A DNA stretch of 64,000 nucleotides from contig JAPLSA010000008.1 in NCBI GenBank assembly GCA_026398815.1, positions 217,255-281,254 on the forward strand, read 5' to 3'. Position numbers and translations under genes: made by a program. Shown here in pieces: positions 43,901 to 61,518 of the stretch; positions within the stretch are counted from its first letter, which is position 1; each line of letters starts with the position of its first letter. This DNA is from Gammaproteobacteria bacterium. Lineage in GTDB: Bacteria; Pseudomonadota; Gammaproteobacteria; Nevskiales; Nevskiaceae. A model generated the notes under the pieces. That model had not been told where the DNA came from. It saw nothing but the letters and a program-made list of their open reading frames with translations, and searched no databases.

Positions 43901-44860
43901 TCATGGACGGCGCGGTGAGAATGTTGCCGCCAGCATTTCTTCGGTTGGCTCGGGTCCGATCCAGCGTCGCGGCAGCACGCGCCGCTGCGCGTTCACTTCG
44001 GCGATGCTGCAAGCCAGACCATGCGAGCCGTAGACGATCACTTCGCCCGGCTCCGCCTGCGGATAAGGTCCGCATTCCAGGCCGCGACGCAGCCGCGCCG
44101 CGTCAAAATCGTCAACCTCCAGACGTGGCCAGTCGCCGAGCGCGGCGGACAACGGCATCAGCAGCGCCTGCAGCCGCTGCGCATCGAAGTTGCAGGTATC
44201 CAGATCCGCCATCGTGACCATGCGGACCTGCCGGAACGGCCCGGTTTCCAGGCGCCGAAGCCCGATCAGGTGGCCTTTCTGGCCGAGCAGCGCAGCCCAG
44301 TCCTCACCCAGCGTGCGGATGTAGGTGCCCTTCGAGCAGAACACCTCGAACGAGAAGCCCGATGGGCCGACATCAAGCAGTTTCAGCTCGTGGATGCGGA
44401 CCTGCCTAGGCTGGCGATCAACTTCGAGGCCCTCGCGGGCCAGCTCGTACAGGTGCCGGCCGGCCTGCTTGATGGCGGAATACATCGGCGGGATCTGTTC
44501 GATGTCGCCGAGCAGGCGCGGCAGCACGGCTTCGATCTGCTCTCGGGTCACGGCGGATGGGTCGGACGTCGCGATCACCTCGCCTTCCGGATCGCCAGTG
44601 CTGGTCTGCGCGCCCAGCAGTACCTGTGCCTGATAGCGCTTGTCGGACTCCAGCAGAAAGCCGCCGAGCTTGGTCGCCTGGCCGAAGCAGATCGGCAGCA
44701 GACCGGTTGCGAACGGATCGAGACTGCCGGTATGCCCCGCCTTCTCGGCGTCATAGAGACGCCGAACCTGCTGCAGCACGTTGTTGGAACTGACGCCAGC
44801 CGGCTTGTCGAGCAGCAGGAAGCCGTCGATCAGCGTGCGTTCACGACGCCGACGGCTCAT
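43901..44860 (-). CDS. truB: tRNA pseudouridine(55) synthase
   Basis: 319 residues if started at the ATG at 44860 ('MSRRRRERTLIDGFLLLDKP'); another ATG at 44872 is possible. Both overlap the rbfA 3' end. The catalytic Asp is in 'KAGHTGSLDPFATGLLP' (about residue 47), with 'FCSKGTYIRTLGEDW' later. The C-terminal PUA-like region is 'LECGPYPQAEPGEVIVYG'. It makes pseudouridine 55 in the T-loop of nearly all tRNAs. Position between rbfA and rpsO matches the conserved nusA operon. Confidence 0.95.
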   Translation of the reverse strand: MSRRRRERTLIDGFLLLDKPAGVSSNNVLQQVRRLYDAEKAGHTGSLDPFATGLLPICFGQATKLGGFLLESDKRYQAQVLLGAQTSTGDPEGEVIATSDPSAVTREQIEAVLPRLLGDIEQIPPMYSAIKQAGRHLYELAREGLEVDRQPRQVRIHELKLLDVGPSGFSFEVFCSKGTYIRTLGEDWAALLGQKGHLIGLRRLETGPFRQVRMVTMADLDTCNFDAQRLQALLMPLSAALGDWPRLEVDDFDAARLRRGLECGPYPQAEPGEVIVYGSHGLACSIAEVNAQRRVLPRRWIGPEPTEEMLAATFSPRRP

Positions 44861-45251
44861 CGCCACCCGCATCGTCGCTGGAGGAGGCGGCGCTGGCTTG
44901 ATCGCTGGCGATCGCAGCACGGATCAGCCCGCCGACCCGATCGGCATCACGCAGCGCCATGTCGGCCGAAAAGTGCAGCGTCGGAACGTGACGGATCCGC
45001 AAACGATCGACCAATAGATGGCGCAGGCGGCCGGCCGCCCCGTTCAATGCCTTCACTGCCTGCTTGAGCTCGTCGTCCGTTCCCAGCTGGGACACCGAAA
45101 TCTTGGCGTTGCGGACGTCCTGGGCGACGACGACGTCAGTGATCGTCAAGCGCCCGATACGCGGATCGGTCAACTCGGTACGGATCAACTCCGACAGCTC
45201 GCGCTGCAGCTGGGAGTTGATCCGCAGGGTGCGGGAATACTCTCTCGGCAC
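44841..45251 (-). CDS. rbfA: 30S ribosome-binding factor A
   Basis: A 136-residue single KH-like domain protein needed for late 16S rRNA 5'-end maturation and cold adaptation. 'REYSRTLRINSQLQRELSELI' (residues 3-23, given here as its first part 'REYSRTLRINSQLQRELSE') and 'LRIRHVPTLHFSADMAL' are characteristic. The C-terminal acidic/Ser tail is longer than in E. coli. It lies 6 bp after infB and overlaps truB. Confidence 0.95.
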   Translation of the reverse strand: MPREYSRTLRINSQLQRELSELIRTELTDPRIGRLTITDVVVAQDVRNAKISVSQLGTDDELKQAVKALNGAAGRLRHLLVDRLRIRHVPTLHFSADMALRDADRVGGLIRAAIASDQASAASSSDDAGGDEPSAS

Positions 45252-45257
45252 TCGGAA

Positions 45258-47969
<2,712 letters not shown>

Positions 47970-47989
47970 CGGCGCGCTCCGGAAGTGGT

Positions 47990-49483
47990 TCAGGCCTTGT
48001 TCGACTCAAGGCCACGGGCGGTCATGATCAACCGGGCCGCGAGGTCATCGTCCATCGGCACTTTTTCAGTCAGTTCGTCTGTTGCGAGATCGGCGAGATC
48101 GTCGCGCGTCACCACGCCGGCCGCAGCCAGGCGATAGGCCAGGTCTTCATCGACACCCGGCACGGCGAGCAGGTCTTCCGCCGGCTGCACGGAAGCGGCC
48201 TGCTCGGCCTTGGCCAGCGCGCGCGTCAGCAGCACGTCCTTCGCGCGATTGCGAAGTTCTTCGACGATCTGCTCGTCGAATTCCTCGATGTCGAGCAGTT
48301 CCTCGTCCGGCACGTAGGCGATTTCCTCGAGCGAGGCAAAGCCTTCCTGCACCAGAATCAGCGCCACTTCCGCATCGACTTCCAGCGCTTCCATGAACAT
48401 CGCCTGGACGCCCTGGTTTTCCTGTTCCTTCTTCGACTCGGCCTCGGCCGCCGTCATCACGTTCAGCGTCCAGCCGGTCAGCTCGGAGGCCAAGCGCACG
48501 TTCTGACCGCCACGTCCGATCGCCTGGGCGAGCTTGTCTTCCGACACGGCGATCGACATCGCATGCGCGTCCTCGTCGACGATGATCGATTCCACTTCGG
48601 CCGGCGCCATCGCATTGATGACGAACTGGGCGATGTTGTCGTCCCAAGGCACGATGTCGATTCGCTCGCCGGCCAGTTCATTGGACACGCTCTGCACGCG
48701 CGAGCCGCGCATGCCGACGCAGGCACCGACCGGATCGATGCGCTTGTCCTTGGCCTGCACCGCGATCTTGGCGCGAAGGCCCGGGTCGCGCGCAGCGCCC
48801 TTGATCTCGATCAGGCCCTGGGCGATTTCCGGCACTTCGAGCTTGAACAGCTCGATCAGGAAGCGCGGCGCGGTGCGGCTGAGGAACAGCTGCGGCCCCC
48901 GCACCTGCGGGCTGACTTCGTACAGATAGCCGCGCACGCGGTCACCCGGGCGCACCGGCTCGCGCGGGATCACTTGGTCGCGCGGGATGATCGCTTCGGT
49001 CGTGCCGCCGAGGTCGACGATGATCGCGCCGCGTTCGATGCGCTTGACGAGGCCGGTCATCAATTCGCCGACACGATCGGCATACGAATCGACGATGCGG
49101 GCGCGCTCGGCGTCACGGACGCGCTGGAAAATGACCTGCTTGGCCTTCTGGGCGCCGATGCGACCGAATTCGATCGACGGCAGCGATTCTTCGCGGACGT
49201 CACCTGGCTTGGCATCCGGCGCCGACTCCTGCGCGCGCGCCAGCAGCGTCTGACGCAGCGGGGACTCGAAGTTCTCGTCCTCGTCGTCAACGATCGTCCA
49301 GCGCCGCCAGGTTTCGTAGTCGCCGGTCTCGCGATTGATCGTGACCCGGATATCCCACTCGGAACCGTAGTGTTCCTTGCTGGCCGACGCCAGCGCTGCT
49401 TCAAGGGCCTGGAAGATGATTTCCTTCTCGACGCCCTTTTCGTTGGAGACGACATCCACCATGAGCAATACGTTCTTGTTCAT
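47990..49483 (-). CDS. nusA: Transcription termination/antitermination protein NusA
   Basis: A 497-residue RNA polymerase-binding factor controlling pausing, termination and antitermination. The N-terminal domain (1-125), S1 domain (about 135-200; '[19 protein letters not shown]'), two KH domains (about 230-345; '[17 protein letters not shown]', '[16 protein letters not shown]') and two C-terminal acidic helical repeats (about 360-490) are visible. The two AR repeats are typical of gamma- and betaproteobacteria. Start and rimP stop overlap (ATGA). Confidence 0.97.
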   Translation of the reverse strand: MNKNVLLMVDVVSNEKGVEKEIIFQALEAALASASKEHYGSEWDIRVTINRETGDYETWRRWTIVDDEDENFESPLRQTLLARAQESAPDAKPGDVREESLPSIEFGRIGAQKAKQVIFQRVRDAERARIVDSYADRVGELMTGLVKRIERGAIIVDLGGTTEAIIPRDQVIPREPVRPGDRVRGYLYEVSPQVRGPQLFLSRTAPRFLIELFKLEVPEIAQGLIEIKGAARDPGLRAKIAVQAKDKRIDPVGACVGMRGSRVQSVSNELAGERIDIVPWDDNIAQFVINAMAPAEVESIIVDEDAHAMSIAVSEDKLAQAIGRGGQNVRLASELTGWTLNVMTAAEAESKKEQENQGVQAMFMEALEVDAEVALILVQEGFASLEEIAYVPDEELLDIEEFDEQIVEELRNRAKDVLLTRALAKAEQAASVQPAEDLLAVPGVDEDLAYRLAAAGVVTRDDLADLATDELTEKVPMDDDLAARLIMTARGLESNKA

Positions 49484-49950
49484 GAACCTGCCTTCTCCTT
49501 GTCGAAATTCGGGACCAGCTTCGCCTTGTCGATATCGGCGAGTGGCAATGTGATGACACCGTCGGCGGTGTCGATCGAGACTTCGTCGTCGGTGGCATCA
49601 AGCAGCACGCCCTGAAAGCGGCGGCGACCGGCGACCGGAGCCAGCATCTGGATTCTGGCGACTTCGCCCTTGAAGCGCTGGTAGTGTTCCGGCTTGACCA
49701 ACGGCCGATCAAGGCCGGGCGACGAGATTTCCAGGCGATAGGCCTGGGTGATCACGTCTTCGACATCCAGCGTGGCCGCCACTTCGCGGCTGACTTTCTC
49801 GCAGTCATCCAGCGTGATGCCATCCGGCGTGTCAATGAACAGGCGCAGCATTCCGGAACCGTCTCGCGGACTGTATTCCAGCAGCACAAGCTCATAGCCA
49901 ATGGCATTGACCACTGGCTCCAGCAATTCGATCAAGCGATCTCGAAGCAC
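49480..49950 (-). CDS. rimP: Ribosome maturation factor RimP
   Basis: A 156-residue factor for 30S assembly. The N-terminal alpha/beta domain ('LIELLEPVVNAIGYELVLLEY', then 'MLRLFIDTPDGITLDDCEKVS') and the conserved 'LEISSPGLDRPLVKPEHYQRF' segment are intact, followed by an Sm-like domain. It is the first protein gene of rimP-nusA-infB, directly downstream of initiator tRNA as in E. coli (metY-rimP). Confidence 0.95.
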   Translation of the reverse strand: MLRDRLIELLEPVVNAIGYELVLLEYSPRDGSGMLRLFIDTPDGITLDDCEKVSREVAATLDVEDVITQAYRLEISSPGLDRPLVKPEHYQRFKGEVARIQMLAPVAGRRRFQGVLLDATDDEVSIDTADGVITLPLADIDKAKLVPNFDKEKAGS

Positions 49951-50007
49951 CCAACGTCCTCATTCGCGCCACGCAACCGCGCAATCACGAACTCTGAAAA
50001 ATCCAAT

Positions 50008-50029
50008 AAAAAAGGCCCACGTGGGGCCC
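50008..50029 (-). terminator. Terminator between tRNA-fMet and rimP
   Basis: On the minus strand GGGCCCCACGTGGGCC is followed by TTTTTT (plus 50013-50008). It lies about 20 bp after the tRNA 3' end and would separate the tRNA transcript from the rimP operon, or be read through to feed it. Confidence 0.75.
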
Positions 50030-50051
50030 GAATGCAACGTACAGCCTGAAT

Positions 50052-50128
<77 letters not shown>

Positions 50129-50142
50129 CCGTTCAGTTAACT

Positions 50143-50171
50143 AGTATAGCGACTCGGTATCTCTCACGCAA
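50143..50171 (-). promoter_or_regulatory. Promoter of tRNA-fMet
   Basis: On the minus strand TTGCGT (50171-50166), 17-bp spacer, TATACT (50148-50143), ending 15 bp before the tRNA 5' end. The good -10 box and spacing indicate a promoter separate from tRNA-Leu. Confidence 0.7.
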
Positions 50172-50206
50172 TCTTTTGTTTGACGACCAACTGCACTTTG
50201 CAACTG

Positions 50207-50291
50207 TGGTGCCGACGCCGAGACTCGAACTCGGACGACTTTCGCCGCTACCACCTCAAGGTAGTGCGTCTACCAATTCCGCCACGTCGGC
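50207..50291 (-). tRNA. tRNA-Leu (anticodon GAG)
   Basis: An 85-nt class II tRNA with encoded CCA. The acceptor stem GCCGACG pairs with CGTCGGC. The D-arm is GGCGGAATTGGTAGACGC. The anticodon loop CTTGAGG gives GAG (reads CUC/CUU), and there is a long variable arm. It lies between secG and tRNA-fMet, the usual gammaproteobacterial position for a leucine tRNA. Confidence 0.96.
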
Positions 50292-50336
50292 CCTGCCGTC
50301 TCCGCTGCAGCGTGAAACTGCAGCGCGTCGCATAGT

Positions 50337-50756
50337 CTACTGCGGAACTTGCGGCTTGGGTACATTTTCTTCAGCCGGCGGCGTAATTTCTTCCGTCTTT
50401 GCTTCAGGAACCTGAACGACCGGCTCGCCACCTTCTGCTGCTGCGGCCGGAGCAGGCACTTGCGCAGCCGCTGGCGCGTCGGCAGCCGGCGCACCGATTC
50501 CTTCGACAACGCTTTCGCTATTCGAGCGGCCATGCACGATGTAGGCAAGCGCAAGACTGAGCACAAAGAACGCTGCGGCAAGCCACGCGGTTACCCGGGT
50601 CAGAAAATTGGCCGACCCGCGAGCGCCGAACACCGTTCCCGATGCACCGCTGCCGAACGCAGCTCCCGCGTCCGCGCCCTTGCCGTGCTGGATCAGCACG
50701 AGGGCGATCAGCGCAATGGACACCAGCACGTGCAGCACCACCAAGATTGTGTACAT
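50337..50756 (-). CDS. secG: Preprotein translocase subunit SecG
   Basis: A 139-residue membrane protein of the SecYEG channel. The start is the ATG at 50756; the upstream open frame is antisense to tpiA-region sequence and is not used. TM1 'ILVVLHVLVSIALIALVLIQ' and TM2 'WLAAAFFVLSLALAYI' flank the conserved 'GKGADAGAAFGSGASGTVFG' loop. The C-terminal 65 residues are a Pro/Ala/Glu-rich tail, common in this gene of related bacteria. It follows tpiA. Confidence 0.95.
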   Translation of the reverse strand: MYTILVVLHVLVSIALIALVLIQHGKGADAGAAFGSGASGTVFGARGSANFLTRVTAWLAAAFFVLSLALAYIVHGRSNSESVVEGIGAPAADAPAAAQVPAPAAAAEGGEPVVQVPEAKTEEITPPAEENVPKPQVPQ

Positions 50757-50779
50757 GAAAACCGATCGTTGTTTTAAGG

Positions 50780-51562
50780 TCAGGCGTCGCGCGACGCGGC
50801 CAGGATCTGAGCCGCTGCGCAGATGGCGAGGAAATCCGGCGCTTTCAGCGACGCGCCGCCAATCAAGCCACCGTCGACGTCCTCGCACGAGAAAAGGGAC
50901 GCCGCGTTGTCTGCCTTGACGCTGCCGCCGTAAAGAATTCGCACCGAGCTCGCGACTTTAACATTCTTGCCGGCGATGACGCCACGAATGAACGCGTGCG
51001 CGGCTTGTGCCTGCTCGGTCGACGCCGTGCGGCCGGTGCCGATTGCCCAGACCGGCTCATACGCGATCACCGCGTTGCGGAAGGCTTCAACGCCCGCCGC
51101 CTCGATCACGGCCTCCAGTTGCCGTTGCAGTACCGATTCGGTCTTGCTCGCTTCACGCTCGTCGAGTGTTTCGCCGATGCACAGCACCGGGATCAGGCCG
51201 GCGGCCTGCGCGACCACGAACTTGCGCGCCACGCAGCCGTCATCTTCGCCATACAGCGTGCGCCGTTCGGAATGGCCGACCAGCACATAGCTGCAGCCCA
51301 CGTCGTTGAGCATCGCGGCATCGATTTCGCCAGTGAAAGCGCCCGGCTTCGACTGATCGCTCAGGTTCTGCGCGCCCAGGGCGATTGGCGAGGCCGCCAA
51401 ATGCCGATGTGCGGCCTCGAGGTAGACGGCCGGCGGACACACCAGCACGTCGATGGCCGGGCACTCCGCCACGCCGCGCACCAGCCCTTCGAGCAGCGCC
51501 GCGTTCGACGCCGACGAGCCATTCATTTTCCAGTTGCCAGCTACCAGGTACCCGCGAGCCAT
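50780..51562 (-). CDS. tpiA: Triosephosphate isomerase
   Basis: A 260-residue glycolytic enzyme interconverting dihydroxyacetone phosphate and glyceraldehyde 3-phosphate. The catalytic Lys lies in 'VAGNWKMNG', His in 'YVLVGHSERR' and Glu in 'VIAYEPVWAIGTGRTAS'. The phosphate loop 'ILYGGSVKADNA' is intact. The start is the ATG at 51562 after GGAGGGG. It precedes secG, as in E. coli-like synteny with glmM-secG. Confidence 0.97.
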   Translation of the reverse strand: MARGYLVAGNWKMNGSSASNAALLEGLVRGVAECPAIDVLVCPPAVYLEAAHRHLAASPIALGAQNLSDQSKPGAFTGEIDAAMLNDVGCSYVLVGHSERRTLYGEDDGCVARKFVVAQAAGLIPVLCIGETLDEREASKTESVLQRQLEAVIEAAGVEAFRNAVIAYEPVWAIGTGRTASTEQAQAAHAFIRGVIAGKNVKVASSVRILYGGSVKADNAASLFSCEDVDGGLIGGASLKAPDFLAICAAAQILAASRDA

Positions 51563-51582
51563 CACCCCTCCGATTCGATGAT

Positions 51583-52944
51583 CTAGATTGCTACTGCTGT
51601 TTCGCGCGCCGCTGCGGCGGCACGTACGGAATCTGCCATTTGTTCTGCCGCCTCGACGGCCACCGTTTGTTCGGTTGCCTCGACCATCACCCGGACCACC
51701 GGTTCGGTGCCCGAGGCACGCAGCAGCAAGCGGCCCCGGCCTACCAGGTTCGCTTCGAGGGCTGCGGCCGCTGCCCGAACGCCGGCGACATCCAGCACGT
51801 CACGCGCACGCCCGGACACCGGTACATTGAGCAGCACCTGCGGCAGCTTGCTCATGCCCGAGACGAGCTGGGCCAGTGTCTGGCCACTGCTGGCCATCGC
51901 TTCCAGCACCTGCAGCGCCGTGATGATGCCGTCGCCCGTCCGGGCGCGATCGAGACAGATCGTGTGACCGGAAGTCTCGCCGCCGACGATGCCGTTACCG
52001 GCCCGCAGCCGCTCCAGCACATGACGGTCACCGACCGCTGCCCGCTCGAACGGAATGTCGAGTTCGATGAAGGCCCGCTCCAGCCCGAAGTTGCTCATCA
52101 CGGTGCCAACCACCGGTCCGCGCAAGCTGCCTGTCCGCCGCCGCTCCCGCGCAAGCACGAACAGGATCTCGTCACCGTCGACCACCGCGCCATCCGCACG
52201 CACCAGCAGGCACCGATCGCCATCGCCATCCAGCGCGATGCCAAGATCGGCGCCGTGCGCCAGCACTGCGGCCTGCAGCGCGCCAAGGTGGGTCGAGCCA
52301 CAGCCTTCGTTGATGTTGAGGCCGTTCGGCGAAACGCCGATCGCAGTCACCTGCGCGCCCAGTTCGTCGAACACCAGTGGCGCTACCCGATAGGCCGCGC
52401 CGTTGGCGCAGTCGACCACCAGCTTCAAGCCGCGCAGCGATTCACCGGCGAACGCACCCTTGCAAAATTCGATGTAACGCCCTTGGGCATCATCGATGCG
52501 ACGTGCGCGGCCCATGGCTTCGGGCGGAACGCAGCTGAGGTCGCGGCCGAGGTAGCTTTCGATTTCTTCCTCGACGGCGTCGCTGAGCTTGTCGCCTTCG
52601 CCGGAAAAGAACTTCACGCCGTTGTCGAAGTGCGGATTGTGCGACGCCGAAATCACCACCCCGGCACGCGCCCGATAAGCCCGGGTCAGATAGGCCACGG
52701 CCGGCGTCGGCAAGGGCCCGAGCAAGCAGGTTTCGACGCCCGCCGCAGCGAAGCCGGCTTCGAGCGCGGATTCGAACAAGTAACCCGATCGCCGCGTGTC
52801 CTTGCCCACCAGCACCCGCGCGCCCGGCGTGCGTCCAAACACACAGCCAGCCGCCCAGCCCAGCTTGAGCGCGAATTCCGGCGTCATCGGCGGCTGCCCG
52901 ACACGCCCGCGAATACCGTCAGTGCCGAAAAATTGTCTGCTCAT
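51583..52944 (-). CDS. glmM: Phosphoglucosamine mutase
   Basis: A 453-residue enzyme converting glucosamine-6-phosphate to glucosamine-1-phosphate for peptidoglycan and LPS. It starts at the ATG at 52944 ('[17 protein letters not shown]'). The phosphoserine loop is '[19 protein letters not shown]' (Ser near residue 102). The metal-binding '[13 protein letters not shown]' (about 240-252) and sugar-binding '[13 protein letters not shown]' (about 322-334) motifs are present. It lies 7 bp after folP on the same strand. Confidence 0.97.
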   Translation of the reverse strand: MSRQFFGTDGIRGRVGQPPMTPEFALKLGWAAGCVFGRTPGARVLVGKDTRRSGYLFESALEAGFAAAGVETCLLGPLPTPAVAYLTRAYRARAGVVISASHNPHFDNGVKFFSGEGDKLSDAVEEEIESYLGRDLSCVPPEAMGRARRIDDAQGRYIEFCKGAFAGESLRGLKLVVDCANGAAYRVAPLVFDELGAQVTAIGVSPNGLNINEGCGSTHLGALQAAVLAHGADLGIALDGDGDRCLLVRADGAVVDGDEILFVLARERRRTGSLRGPVVGTVMSNFGLERAFIELDIPFERAAVGDRHVLERLRAGNGIVGGETSGHTICLDRARTGDGIITALQVLEAMASSGQTLAQLVSGMSKLPQVLLNVPVSGRARDVLDVAGVRAAAAALEANLVGRGRLLLRASGTEPVVRVMVEATEQTVAVEAAEQMADSVRAAAAARETAVAI

Positions 52945-52951
52945 GCCGACA

Positions 52952-53812
52952 TTATGAAGTGACGGACGACGATGCACGCGTCACCGCTCGGACCGAAGCA
53001 GCCACCTTGATAGCGTCGACCGTCGCGGCGACGTCATGGCTGCGAATGATCAGGGCGCCATTCAGCACGGCAATCGACGCCGCCGCCACGCCGGCGGCGA
53101 GGCGCTCGTCGACGCCCCGCCCGGTCATCTGGCCCAGCATGCCCTTGCGCGACATGCCAACCAGCAGCGGCAACTGCAGCGCTGCCAGCCGCGGCAGGTG
53201 CGCCAGCAAGGCGAGGTTATCGTCCAGGCGCTTGCCGAAACCGAAGCCGGGGTCGATCAGCAAGCGGCTGCGCGGAATGCCGGCAGCCAGACAGGCGTCG
53301 ACGCGCTCGCCCAGAAACTCCAGCACTTCGTCGACGACATCGTCATACCTCGGCGCAAGCTGCATCGTCCGTGGTTCGCCCTGCATGTGCATCAGGCAGA
53401 CAGCGGCACCCGACTGCACGGCAGCCTGCATCGCACCTTCTGCACGCAAGGCGTTGACGTCATTGATGATGTTGGCGCCAGCACGGCAGGCCGCCTGCAT
53501 CACCTCGGGCTTCATGGTGTCGATCGACACATGGCAGTCGGTCTGCCGTCGCAAGGCCTCGATCACCGGCAGCACGCGCCGGCATTCCTCGTCGGCCGGC
53601 ACCGGCTCCGCACCGGGCCGGGTTGATTCCCCACCGACGTCGATGATTGCCGCACCATCCGCGACCATCCGCAACGCGGCGGCCACCGCGCCTGATACAT
53701 CGATGTGCCGGCCACCATCGGAGAACGAATCCGGCGTCACATTGAGCACGCCCATCACGACCGGCTCGGACAAGGTCAGCCGGCGGTTGCCGGGAAGTTC
53801 GAGATTGAACAT
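52952..53812 (-). CDS. folP: Dihydropteroate synthase
   Basis: A 286-residue folate enzyme condensing pABA with dihydropterin pyrophosphate; the sulfonamide target. '[16 protein letters not shown]' (about 19-34), '[16 protein letters not shown]' (about 57-72), '[10 protein letters not shown]' and '[12 protein letters not shown]' (about 206-217) are the conserved pterin and pABA site motifs. It is downstream of ftsH and upstream of glmM, the standard ftsH-folP-glmM order, but an intrinsic terminator lies between ftsH and folP. Confidence 0.97.
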   Translation of the reverse strand: MFNLELPGNRRLTLSEPVVMGVLNVTPDSFSDGGRHIDVSGAVAAALRMVADGAAIIDVGGESTRPGAEPVPADEECRRVLPVIEALRRQTDCHVSIDTMKPEVMQAACRAGANIINDVNALRAEGAMQAAVQSGAAVCLMHMQGEPRTMQLAPRYDDVVDEVLEFLGERVDACLAAGIPRSRLLIDPGFGFGKRLDDNLALLAHLPRLAALQLPLLVGMSRKGMLGQMTGRGVDERLAAGVAAASIAVLNGALIIRSHDVAATVDAIKVAASVRAVTRASSSVTS

Positions 53813-53837
53813 GGCTTGGCAGCAGGGAACGAGAAAA

Positions 53838-53867
53838 CAAAAAGGGCCGGCGAACGCCGACCCTTTT
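53838..53867 (-). terminator. Intrinsic terminator between ftsH and folP
   Basis: On the minus strand AAAAGGGTCGGCG-TTC-GCCGGCCCTTTTTGTTTTC gives a GC stem followed by a T-rich run (plus 53843-53834). It should end most ftsH transcripts before folP. Confidence 0.85.
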
Positions 53868-53881
53868 CACCTCCAGCCGGA

Positions 53882-55810
<1,929 letters not shown>

Positions 55811-55853
55811 CGGGAAATCCTCGGAATTTGTGCGGCAGGACAGCGTTTTGACA

Positions 55854-56483
55854 CTACACGACCCGATGGTCACGCGCCAGAACGTAAACCTCCGGGCTGC
55901 GCTGGCGCGAGGCCTTGGGTTTTCGAATCTGCACGGTCTTGAAGCGGTTCCGCACCATCTTCAGAAACGCTTCCGATCCCTCGCCCTGGAACAGCTTGAC
56001 CAAGAACGCGCCCCCCGGCTTCAGTCGCTGGACCGCGAAATCCAGCGCCAGTTCACAGAGGTAGATCGAAGACGCCTGGTCGGCAACGTCGATGCCGGAG
56101 ATGTTGGGGGCCATGTCCGACAACACAAGGTCCGCCGAGCCCACTGGCACCAGCGATTCAAGCGCCTGCAGCACGACGTCCTCGCGGAAATCGCCGCAGA
56201 TGAACTCGACGTCCTTGATCGGGTTCATCGGAAGGATGTCGAGCGCCACCAGCCTGCCGTTTCTACCAATCTGCGGCCGGGCGTACTGGCTCCAGCCGCC
56301 AGGCGCAGCGCCCAGGTCGACGACCGTCATCCCGGACTTCAGGATCTTGTCCCGTTCCTGGATTTCCTTGAGCTTGTAGACCGCCCGCGAGCGATAGCCT
56401 TCCTTGCGGGCCAGCTGCACGTAGGGATCGGCCTCGTGCTCGGCGAGCCACTGGGTGCTGCTCTTGCTGCGCGGTTTGCTCAA
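55854..56483 (-). CDS. rlmE: 23S rRNA (uridine-2552-2'-O)-methyltransferase RlmE
   Basis: 209 residues from TTG at 56483, the same length as E. coli RlmE/FtsJ; there is no ATG in the right place. '[16 protein letters not shown]' is SAM motif I. The K-D-K-E catalytic set is represented by the early Lys in '[11 protein letters not shown]', Asp in '[11 protein letters not shown]', Lys in '[12 protein letters not shown]' and a late Glu in 'SPEVYVLA'. It 2'-O-methylates U2552 in the 50S A-loop. It lies between greA and ftsH as in E. coli. Confidence 0.94.
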   Translation of the reverse strand: MSKPRSKSSTQWLAEHEADPYVQLARKEGYRSRAVYKLKEIQERDKILKSGMTVVDLGAAPGGWSQYARPQIGRNGRLVALDILPMNPIKDVEFICGDFREDVVLQALESLVPVGSADLVLSDMAPNISGIDVADQASSIYLCELALDFAVQRLKPGGAFLVKLFQGEGSEAFLKMVRNRFKTVQIRKPKASRQRSPEVYVLARDHRVV

Positions 56484-56490
56484 TACAGTC

Positions 56491-56966
56491 TCAGAGGTAG
56501 CTGACTTTGACGACTTCGAGCTCGCGGATGCCACGCGGCGTCTGCACCTGCGCGACATCGCCCTCGACCTTGCCGATCAGCGCCCGCGCCAGCGGGGAAT
56601 TCACCGAGATCAGGCCGTTCTTGATGTCAGCCTCGTCCTCGCCAACGATCTGGTAGCGCAGTTCCTCGCCGGAATCGGAGTCGACCAGTTCGACGGTGGT
56701 GCTGAACATGATCTTGCCAGTCTTCGGCAGGGCCGCCGGATCGACGATCTGGGCATTCGACAGCTTCGCTTCCAGTTCGCCGATGCGGCCTTCGTTGAAG
56801 CCATGCTGCTCGCGTGCCGCGTGGTACTCGGCGTTCTCTTTCAGGTCGCCGTGGGCACGCGCTTCCTCGACCGAAGCGATGATCTTCGGCCGCAGTTCGC
56901 TCTTCCGGTGCCGCAGTTCCTCGCGCAGCGCTTCGGCGCCACGCAGGGTCATCGGGGTCTTGGTGC

Positions 56967-56970
<4 letters not shown>
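56491..56970 (-). CDS. greA: Transcription elongation factor GreA
   Basis: A 159-residue factor that rescues backtracked RNA polymerase. It starts at the ATG at 56970, whose ATG overlaps the carB stop (ATGA). The N-terminal coiled coil carries the acidic tip in '[19 protein letters not shown]' (about 44-62). The C-terminal FKBP-like domain is '[19 protein letters not shown]'. The family-typical order is carB-greA. Confidence 0.96.
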
Positions 56971-60186
<3,216 letters not shown>

Positions 60187-60194
<8 letters not shown>

Positions 60195-61338
60195 GGGCGC
60201 GCTCCTTCGTGGCGTCGATCAGGGTGACGAAACGGTCGAACAGGTAACTCACGTCATGGGGTCCTGGGCTGGCTTCCGGGTGTCCCTGGAAGCTGAAGGC
60301 CGGCGCGTCGGTCAGGCGGATGCCCTGGTTGGAACCATCGAACAGCGAGCGATGGGTGACGATCGCATTGGCCGGAAGGCTGGCTTCGTCAACGGCGAAG
60401 CCATGGTTCTGGCTGGTGATCAGCACACGCTGCGTTTCGAGATCCTGCACCGGGTGATTGGCGCCGTGATGGCCGAACTTCATCTTGAGTGTCTTGGCGC
60501 CGCTGGCCAGACCGAGAATCTGGTGGCCGAGGCAGATGCCGAAGGTGGGCAACTTCATGGCAAGGAATTCGCGGGCGGCGGCGATCGCGTAATCGCAGGG
60601 CGCCGGATCGCCCGGGCCGTTCGACAGCATCACGCCGTCCGGCTTGAGCTTGAGGACCTCGGCGGCCGTCGACTTCGCCGGCACCACCGTCACCCGGCAG
60701 CCGCGATCGACCAGCATGCGCAGGATGTTGCGCTTGACGCCAAAGTCGTAGACCACGACATGGCGGCTGCCGCCGCTGATGTCCGGCTCGGCATTGGTCT
60801 TGAGTTCCCAGCTGCCGCGCGTCCAGGCATAAGGCGCCGCCGTGGTGACGACCTTGGCGAGATCCATGTTCTTCAGGCCCGGCCAGGCCTGCGCCTGCTG
60901 CAGCGCCGCCTGCTCGTCGATGCCGTGACCGGCGACGATGCAGCCGTTCTGTGCGCCCTTGTCGCGCAGGATCCGGGTCAGGCGGCGGGTATCGATGCCG
61001 GCGATCGCGACAACGCGCTGTGCCAGCAGGTAATCGCCGAACGACTGCCTGGAACGGAAATTCGACGGCGGGCGCGGCACTTCCCGCAGGACAAGGCCGG
61101 CCAGCTGGGTCTTTTCGGACTCATCATCCTCCGGGTTGACGCCGACATTGCCGATGTGGGGGTAGGTCAGCGTGACGATCTGTTCGCGGTACGAGGGATC
61201 GGTGAGGATTTCCTGGTAGCCGGTCATTGCCGTGTTGAACACCACTTCGCCGACCGTCGAACCCTCGATGCCGATCGAGACGCCATGAAAGATGCTGCCG
61301 TCGGCGAGCGCGAGAAGAGCCGGTGTCGTTTGACGCAT
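60187..61338 (-). CDS. carA: Carbamoyl-phosphate synthase small subunit (glutaminase)
   Basis: 383 residues from the ATG at 61338 ('[19 protein letters not shown]'). The N-terminal CPSase_sm domain ('[20 protein letters not shown]') is followed by a class I glutamine amidotransferase with Cys in '[13 protein letters not shown]' (about 265-277) and His-Glu in '[13 protein letters not shown]'. It feeds ammonia from glutamine to CarB. The 180-bp gap upstream holds a long GC hairpin that terminates the radical SAM gene. No leader peptide or pyrimidine attenuator could be confirmed. Confidence 0.97.
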
Positions 61339-61403
61339 GTTGTAGGAGAAGTCCTTGATGAGCTTGAGGTATTCCCCTGCTGCACGGCGACCGCGCATAA
61401 GCA

Positions 61404-61437
61404 AAGGGGGGCCGAACCGCGATGGTTCGCCCCCCTT
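61404..61437 (-). terminator. Strong hairpin between the radical SAM gene and carA
   Basis: AAGGGGGGC-CGAACC (61404-61418) pairs with GGTTCG-CCCCCCTT (61424-61437) with one bulged C and a GCGAT loop. On the minus strand it is followed by TTTGCTT. It probably terminates the radical SAM transcript. Its location 66 bp before the carA start leaves open a role as carA attenuator. Confidence 0.7.
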
Positions 61438-61518
61438 GCAGGATTAAGACGCCATTTTACCGGTGCGGCCGGAAGGCGTCCATCGATCGACCCGCATTTC
61501 GTGCACAACTCGTGCCGA

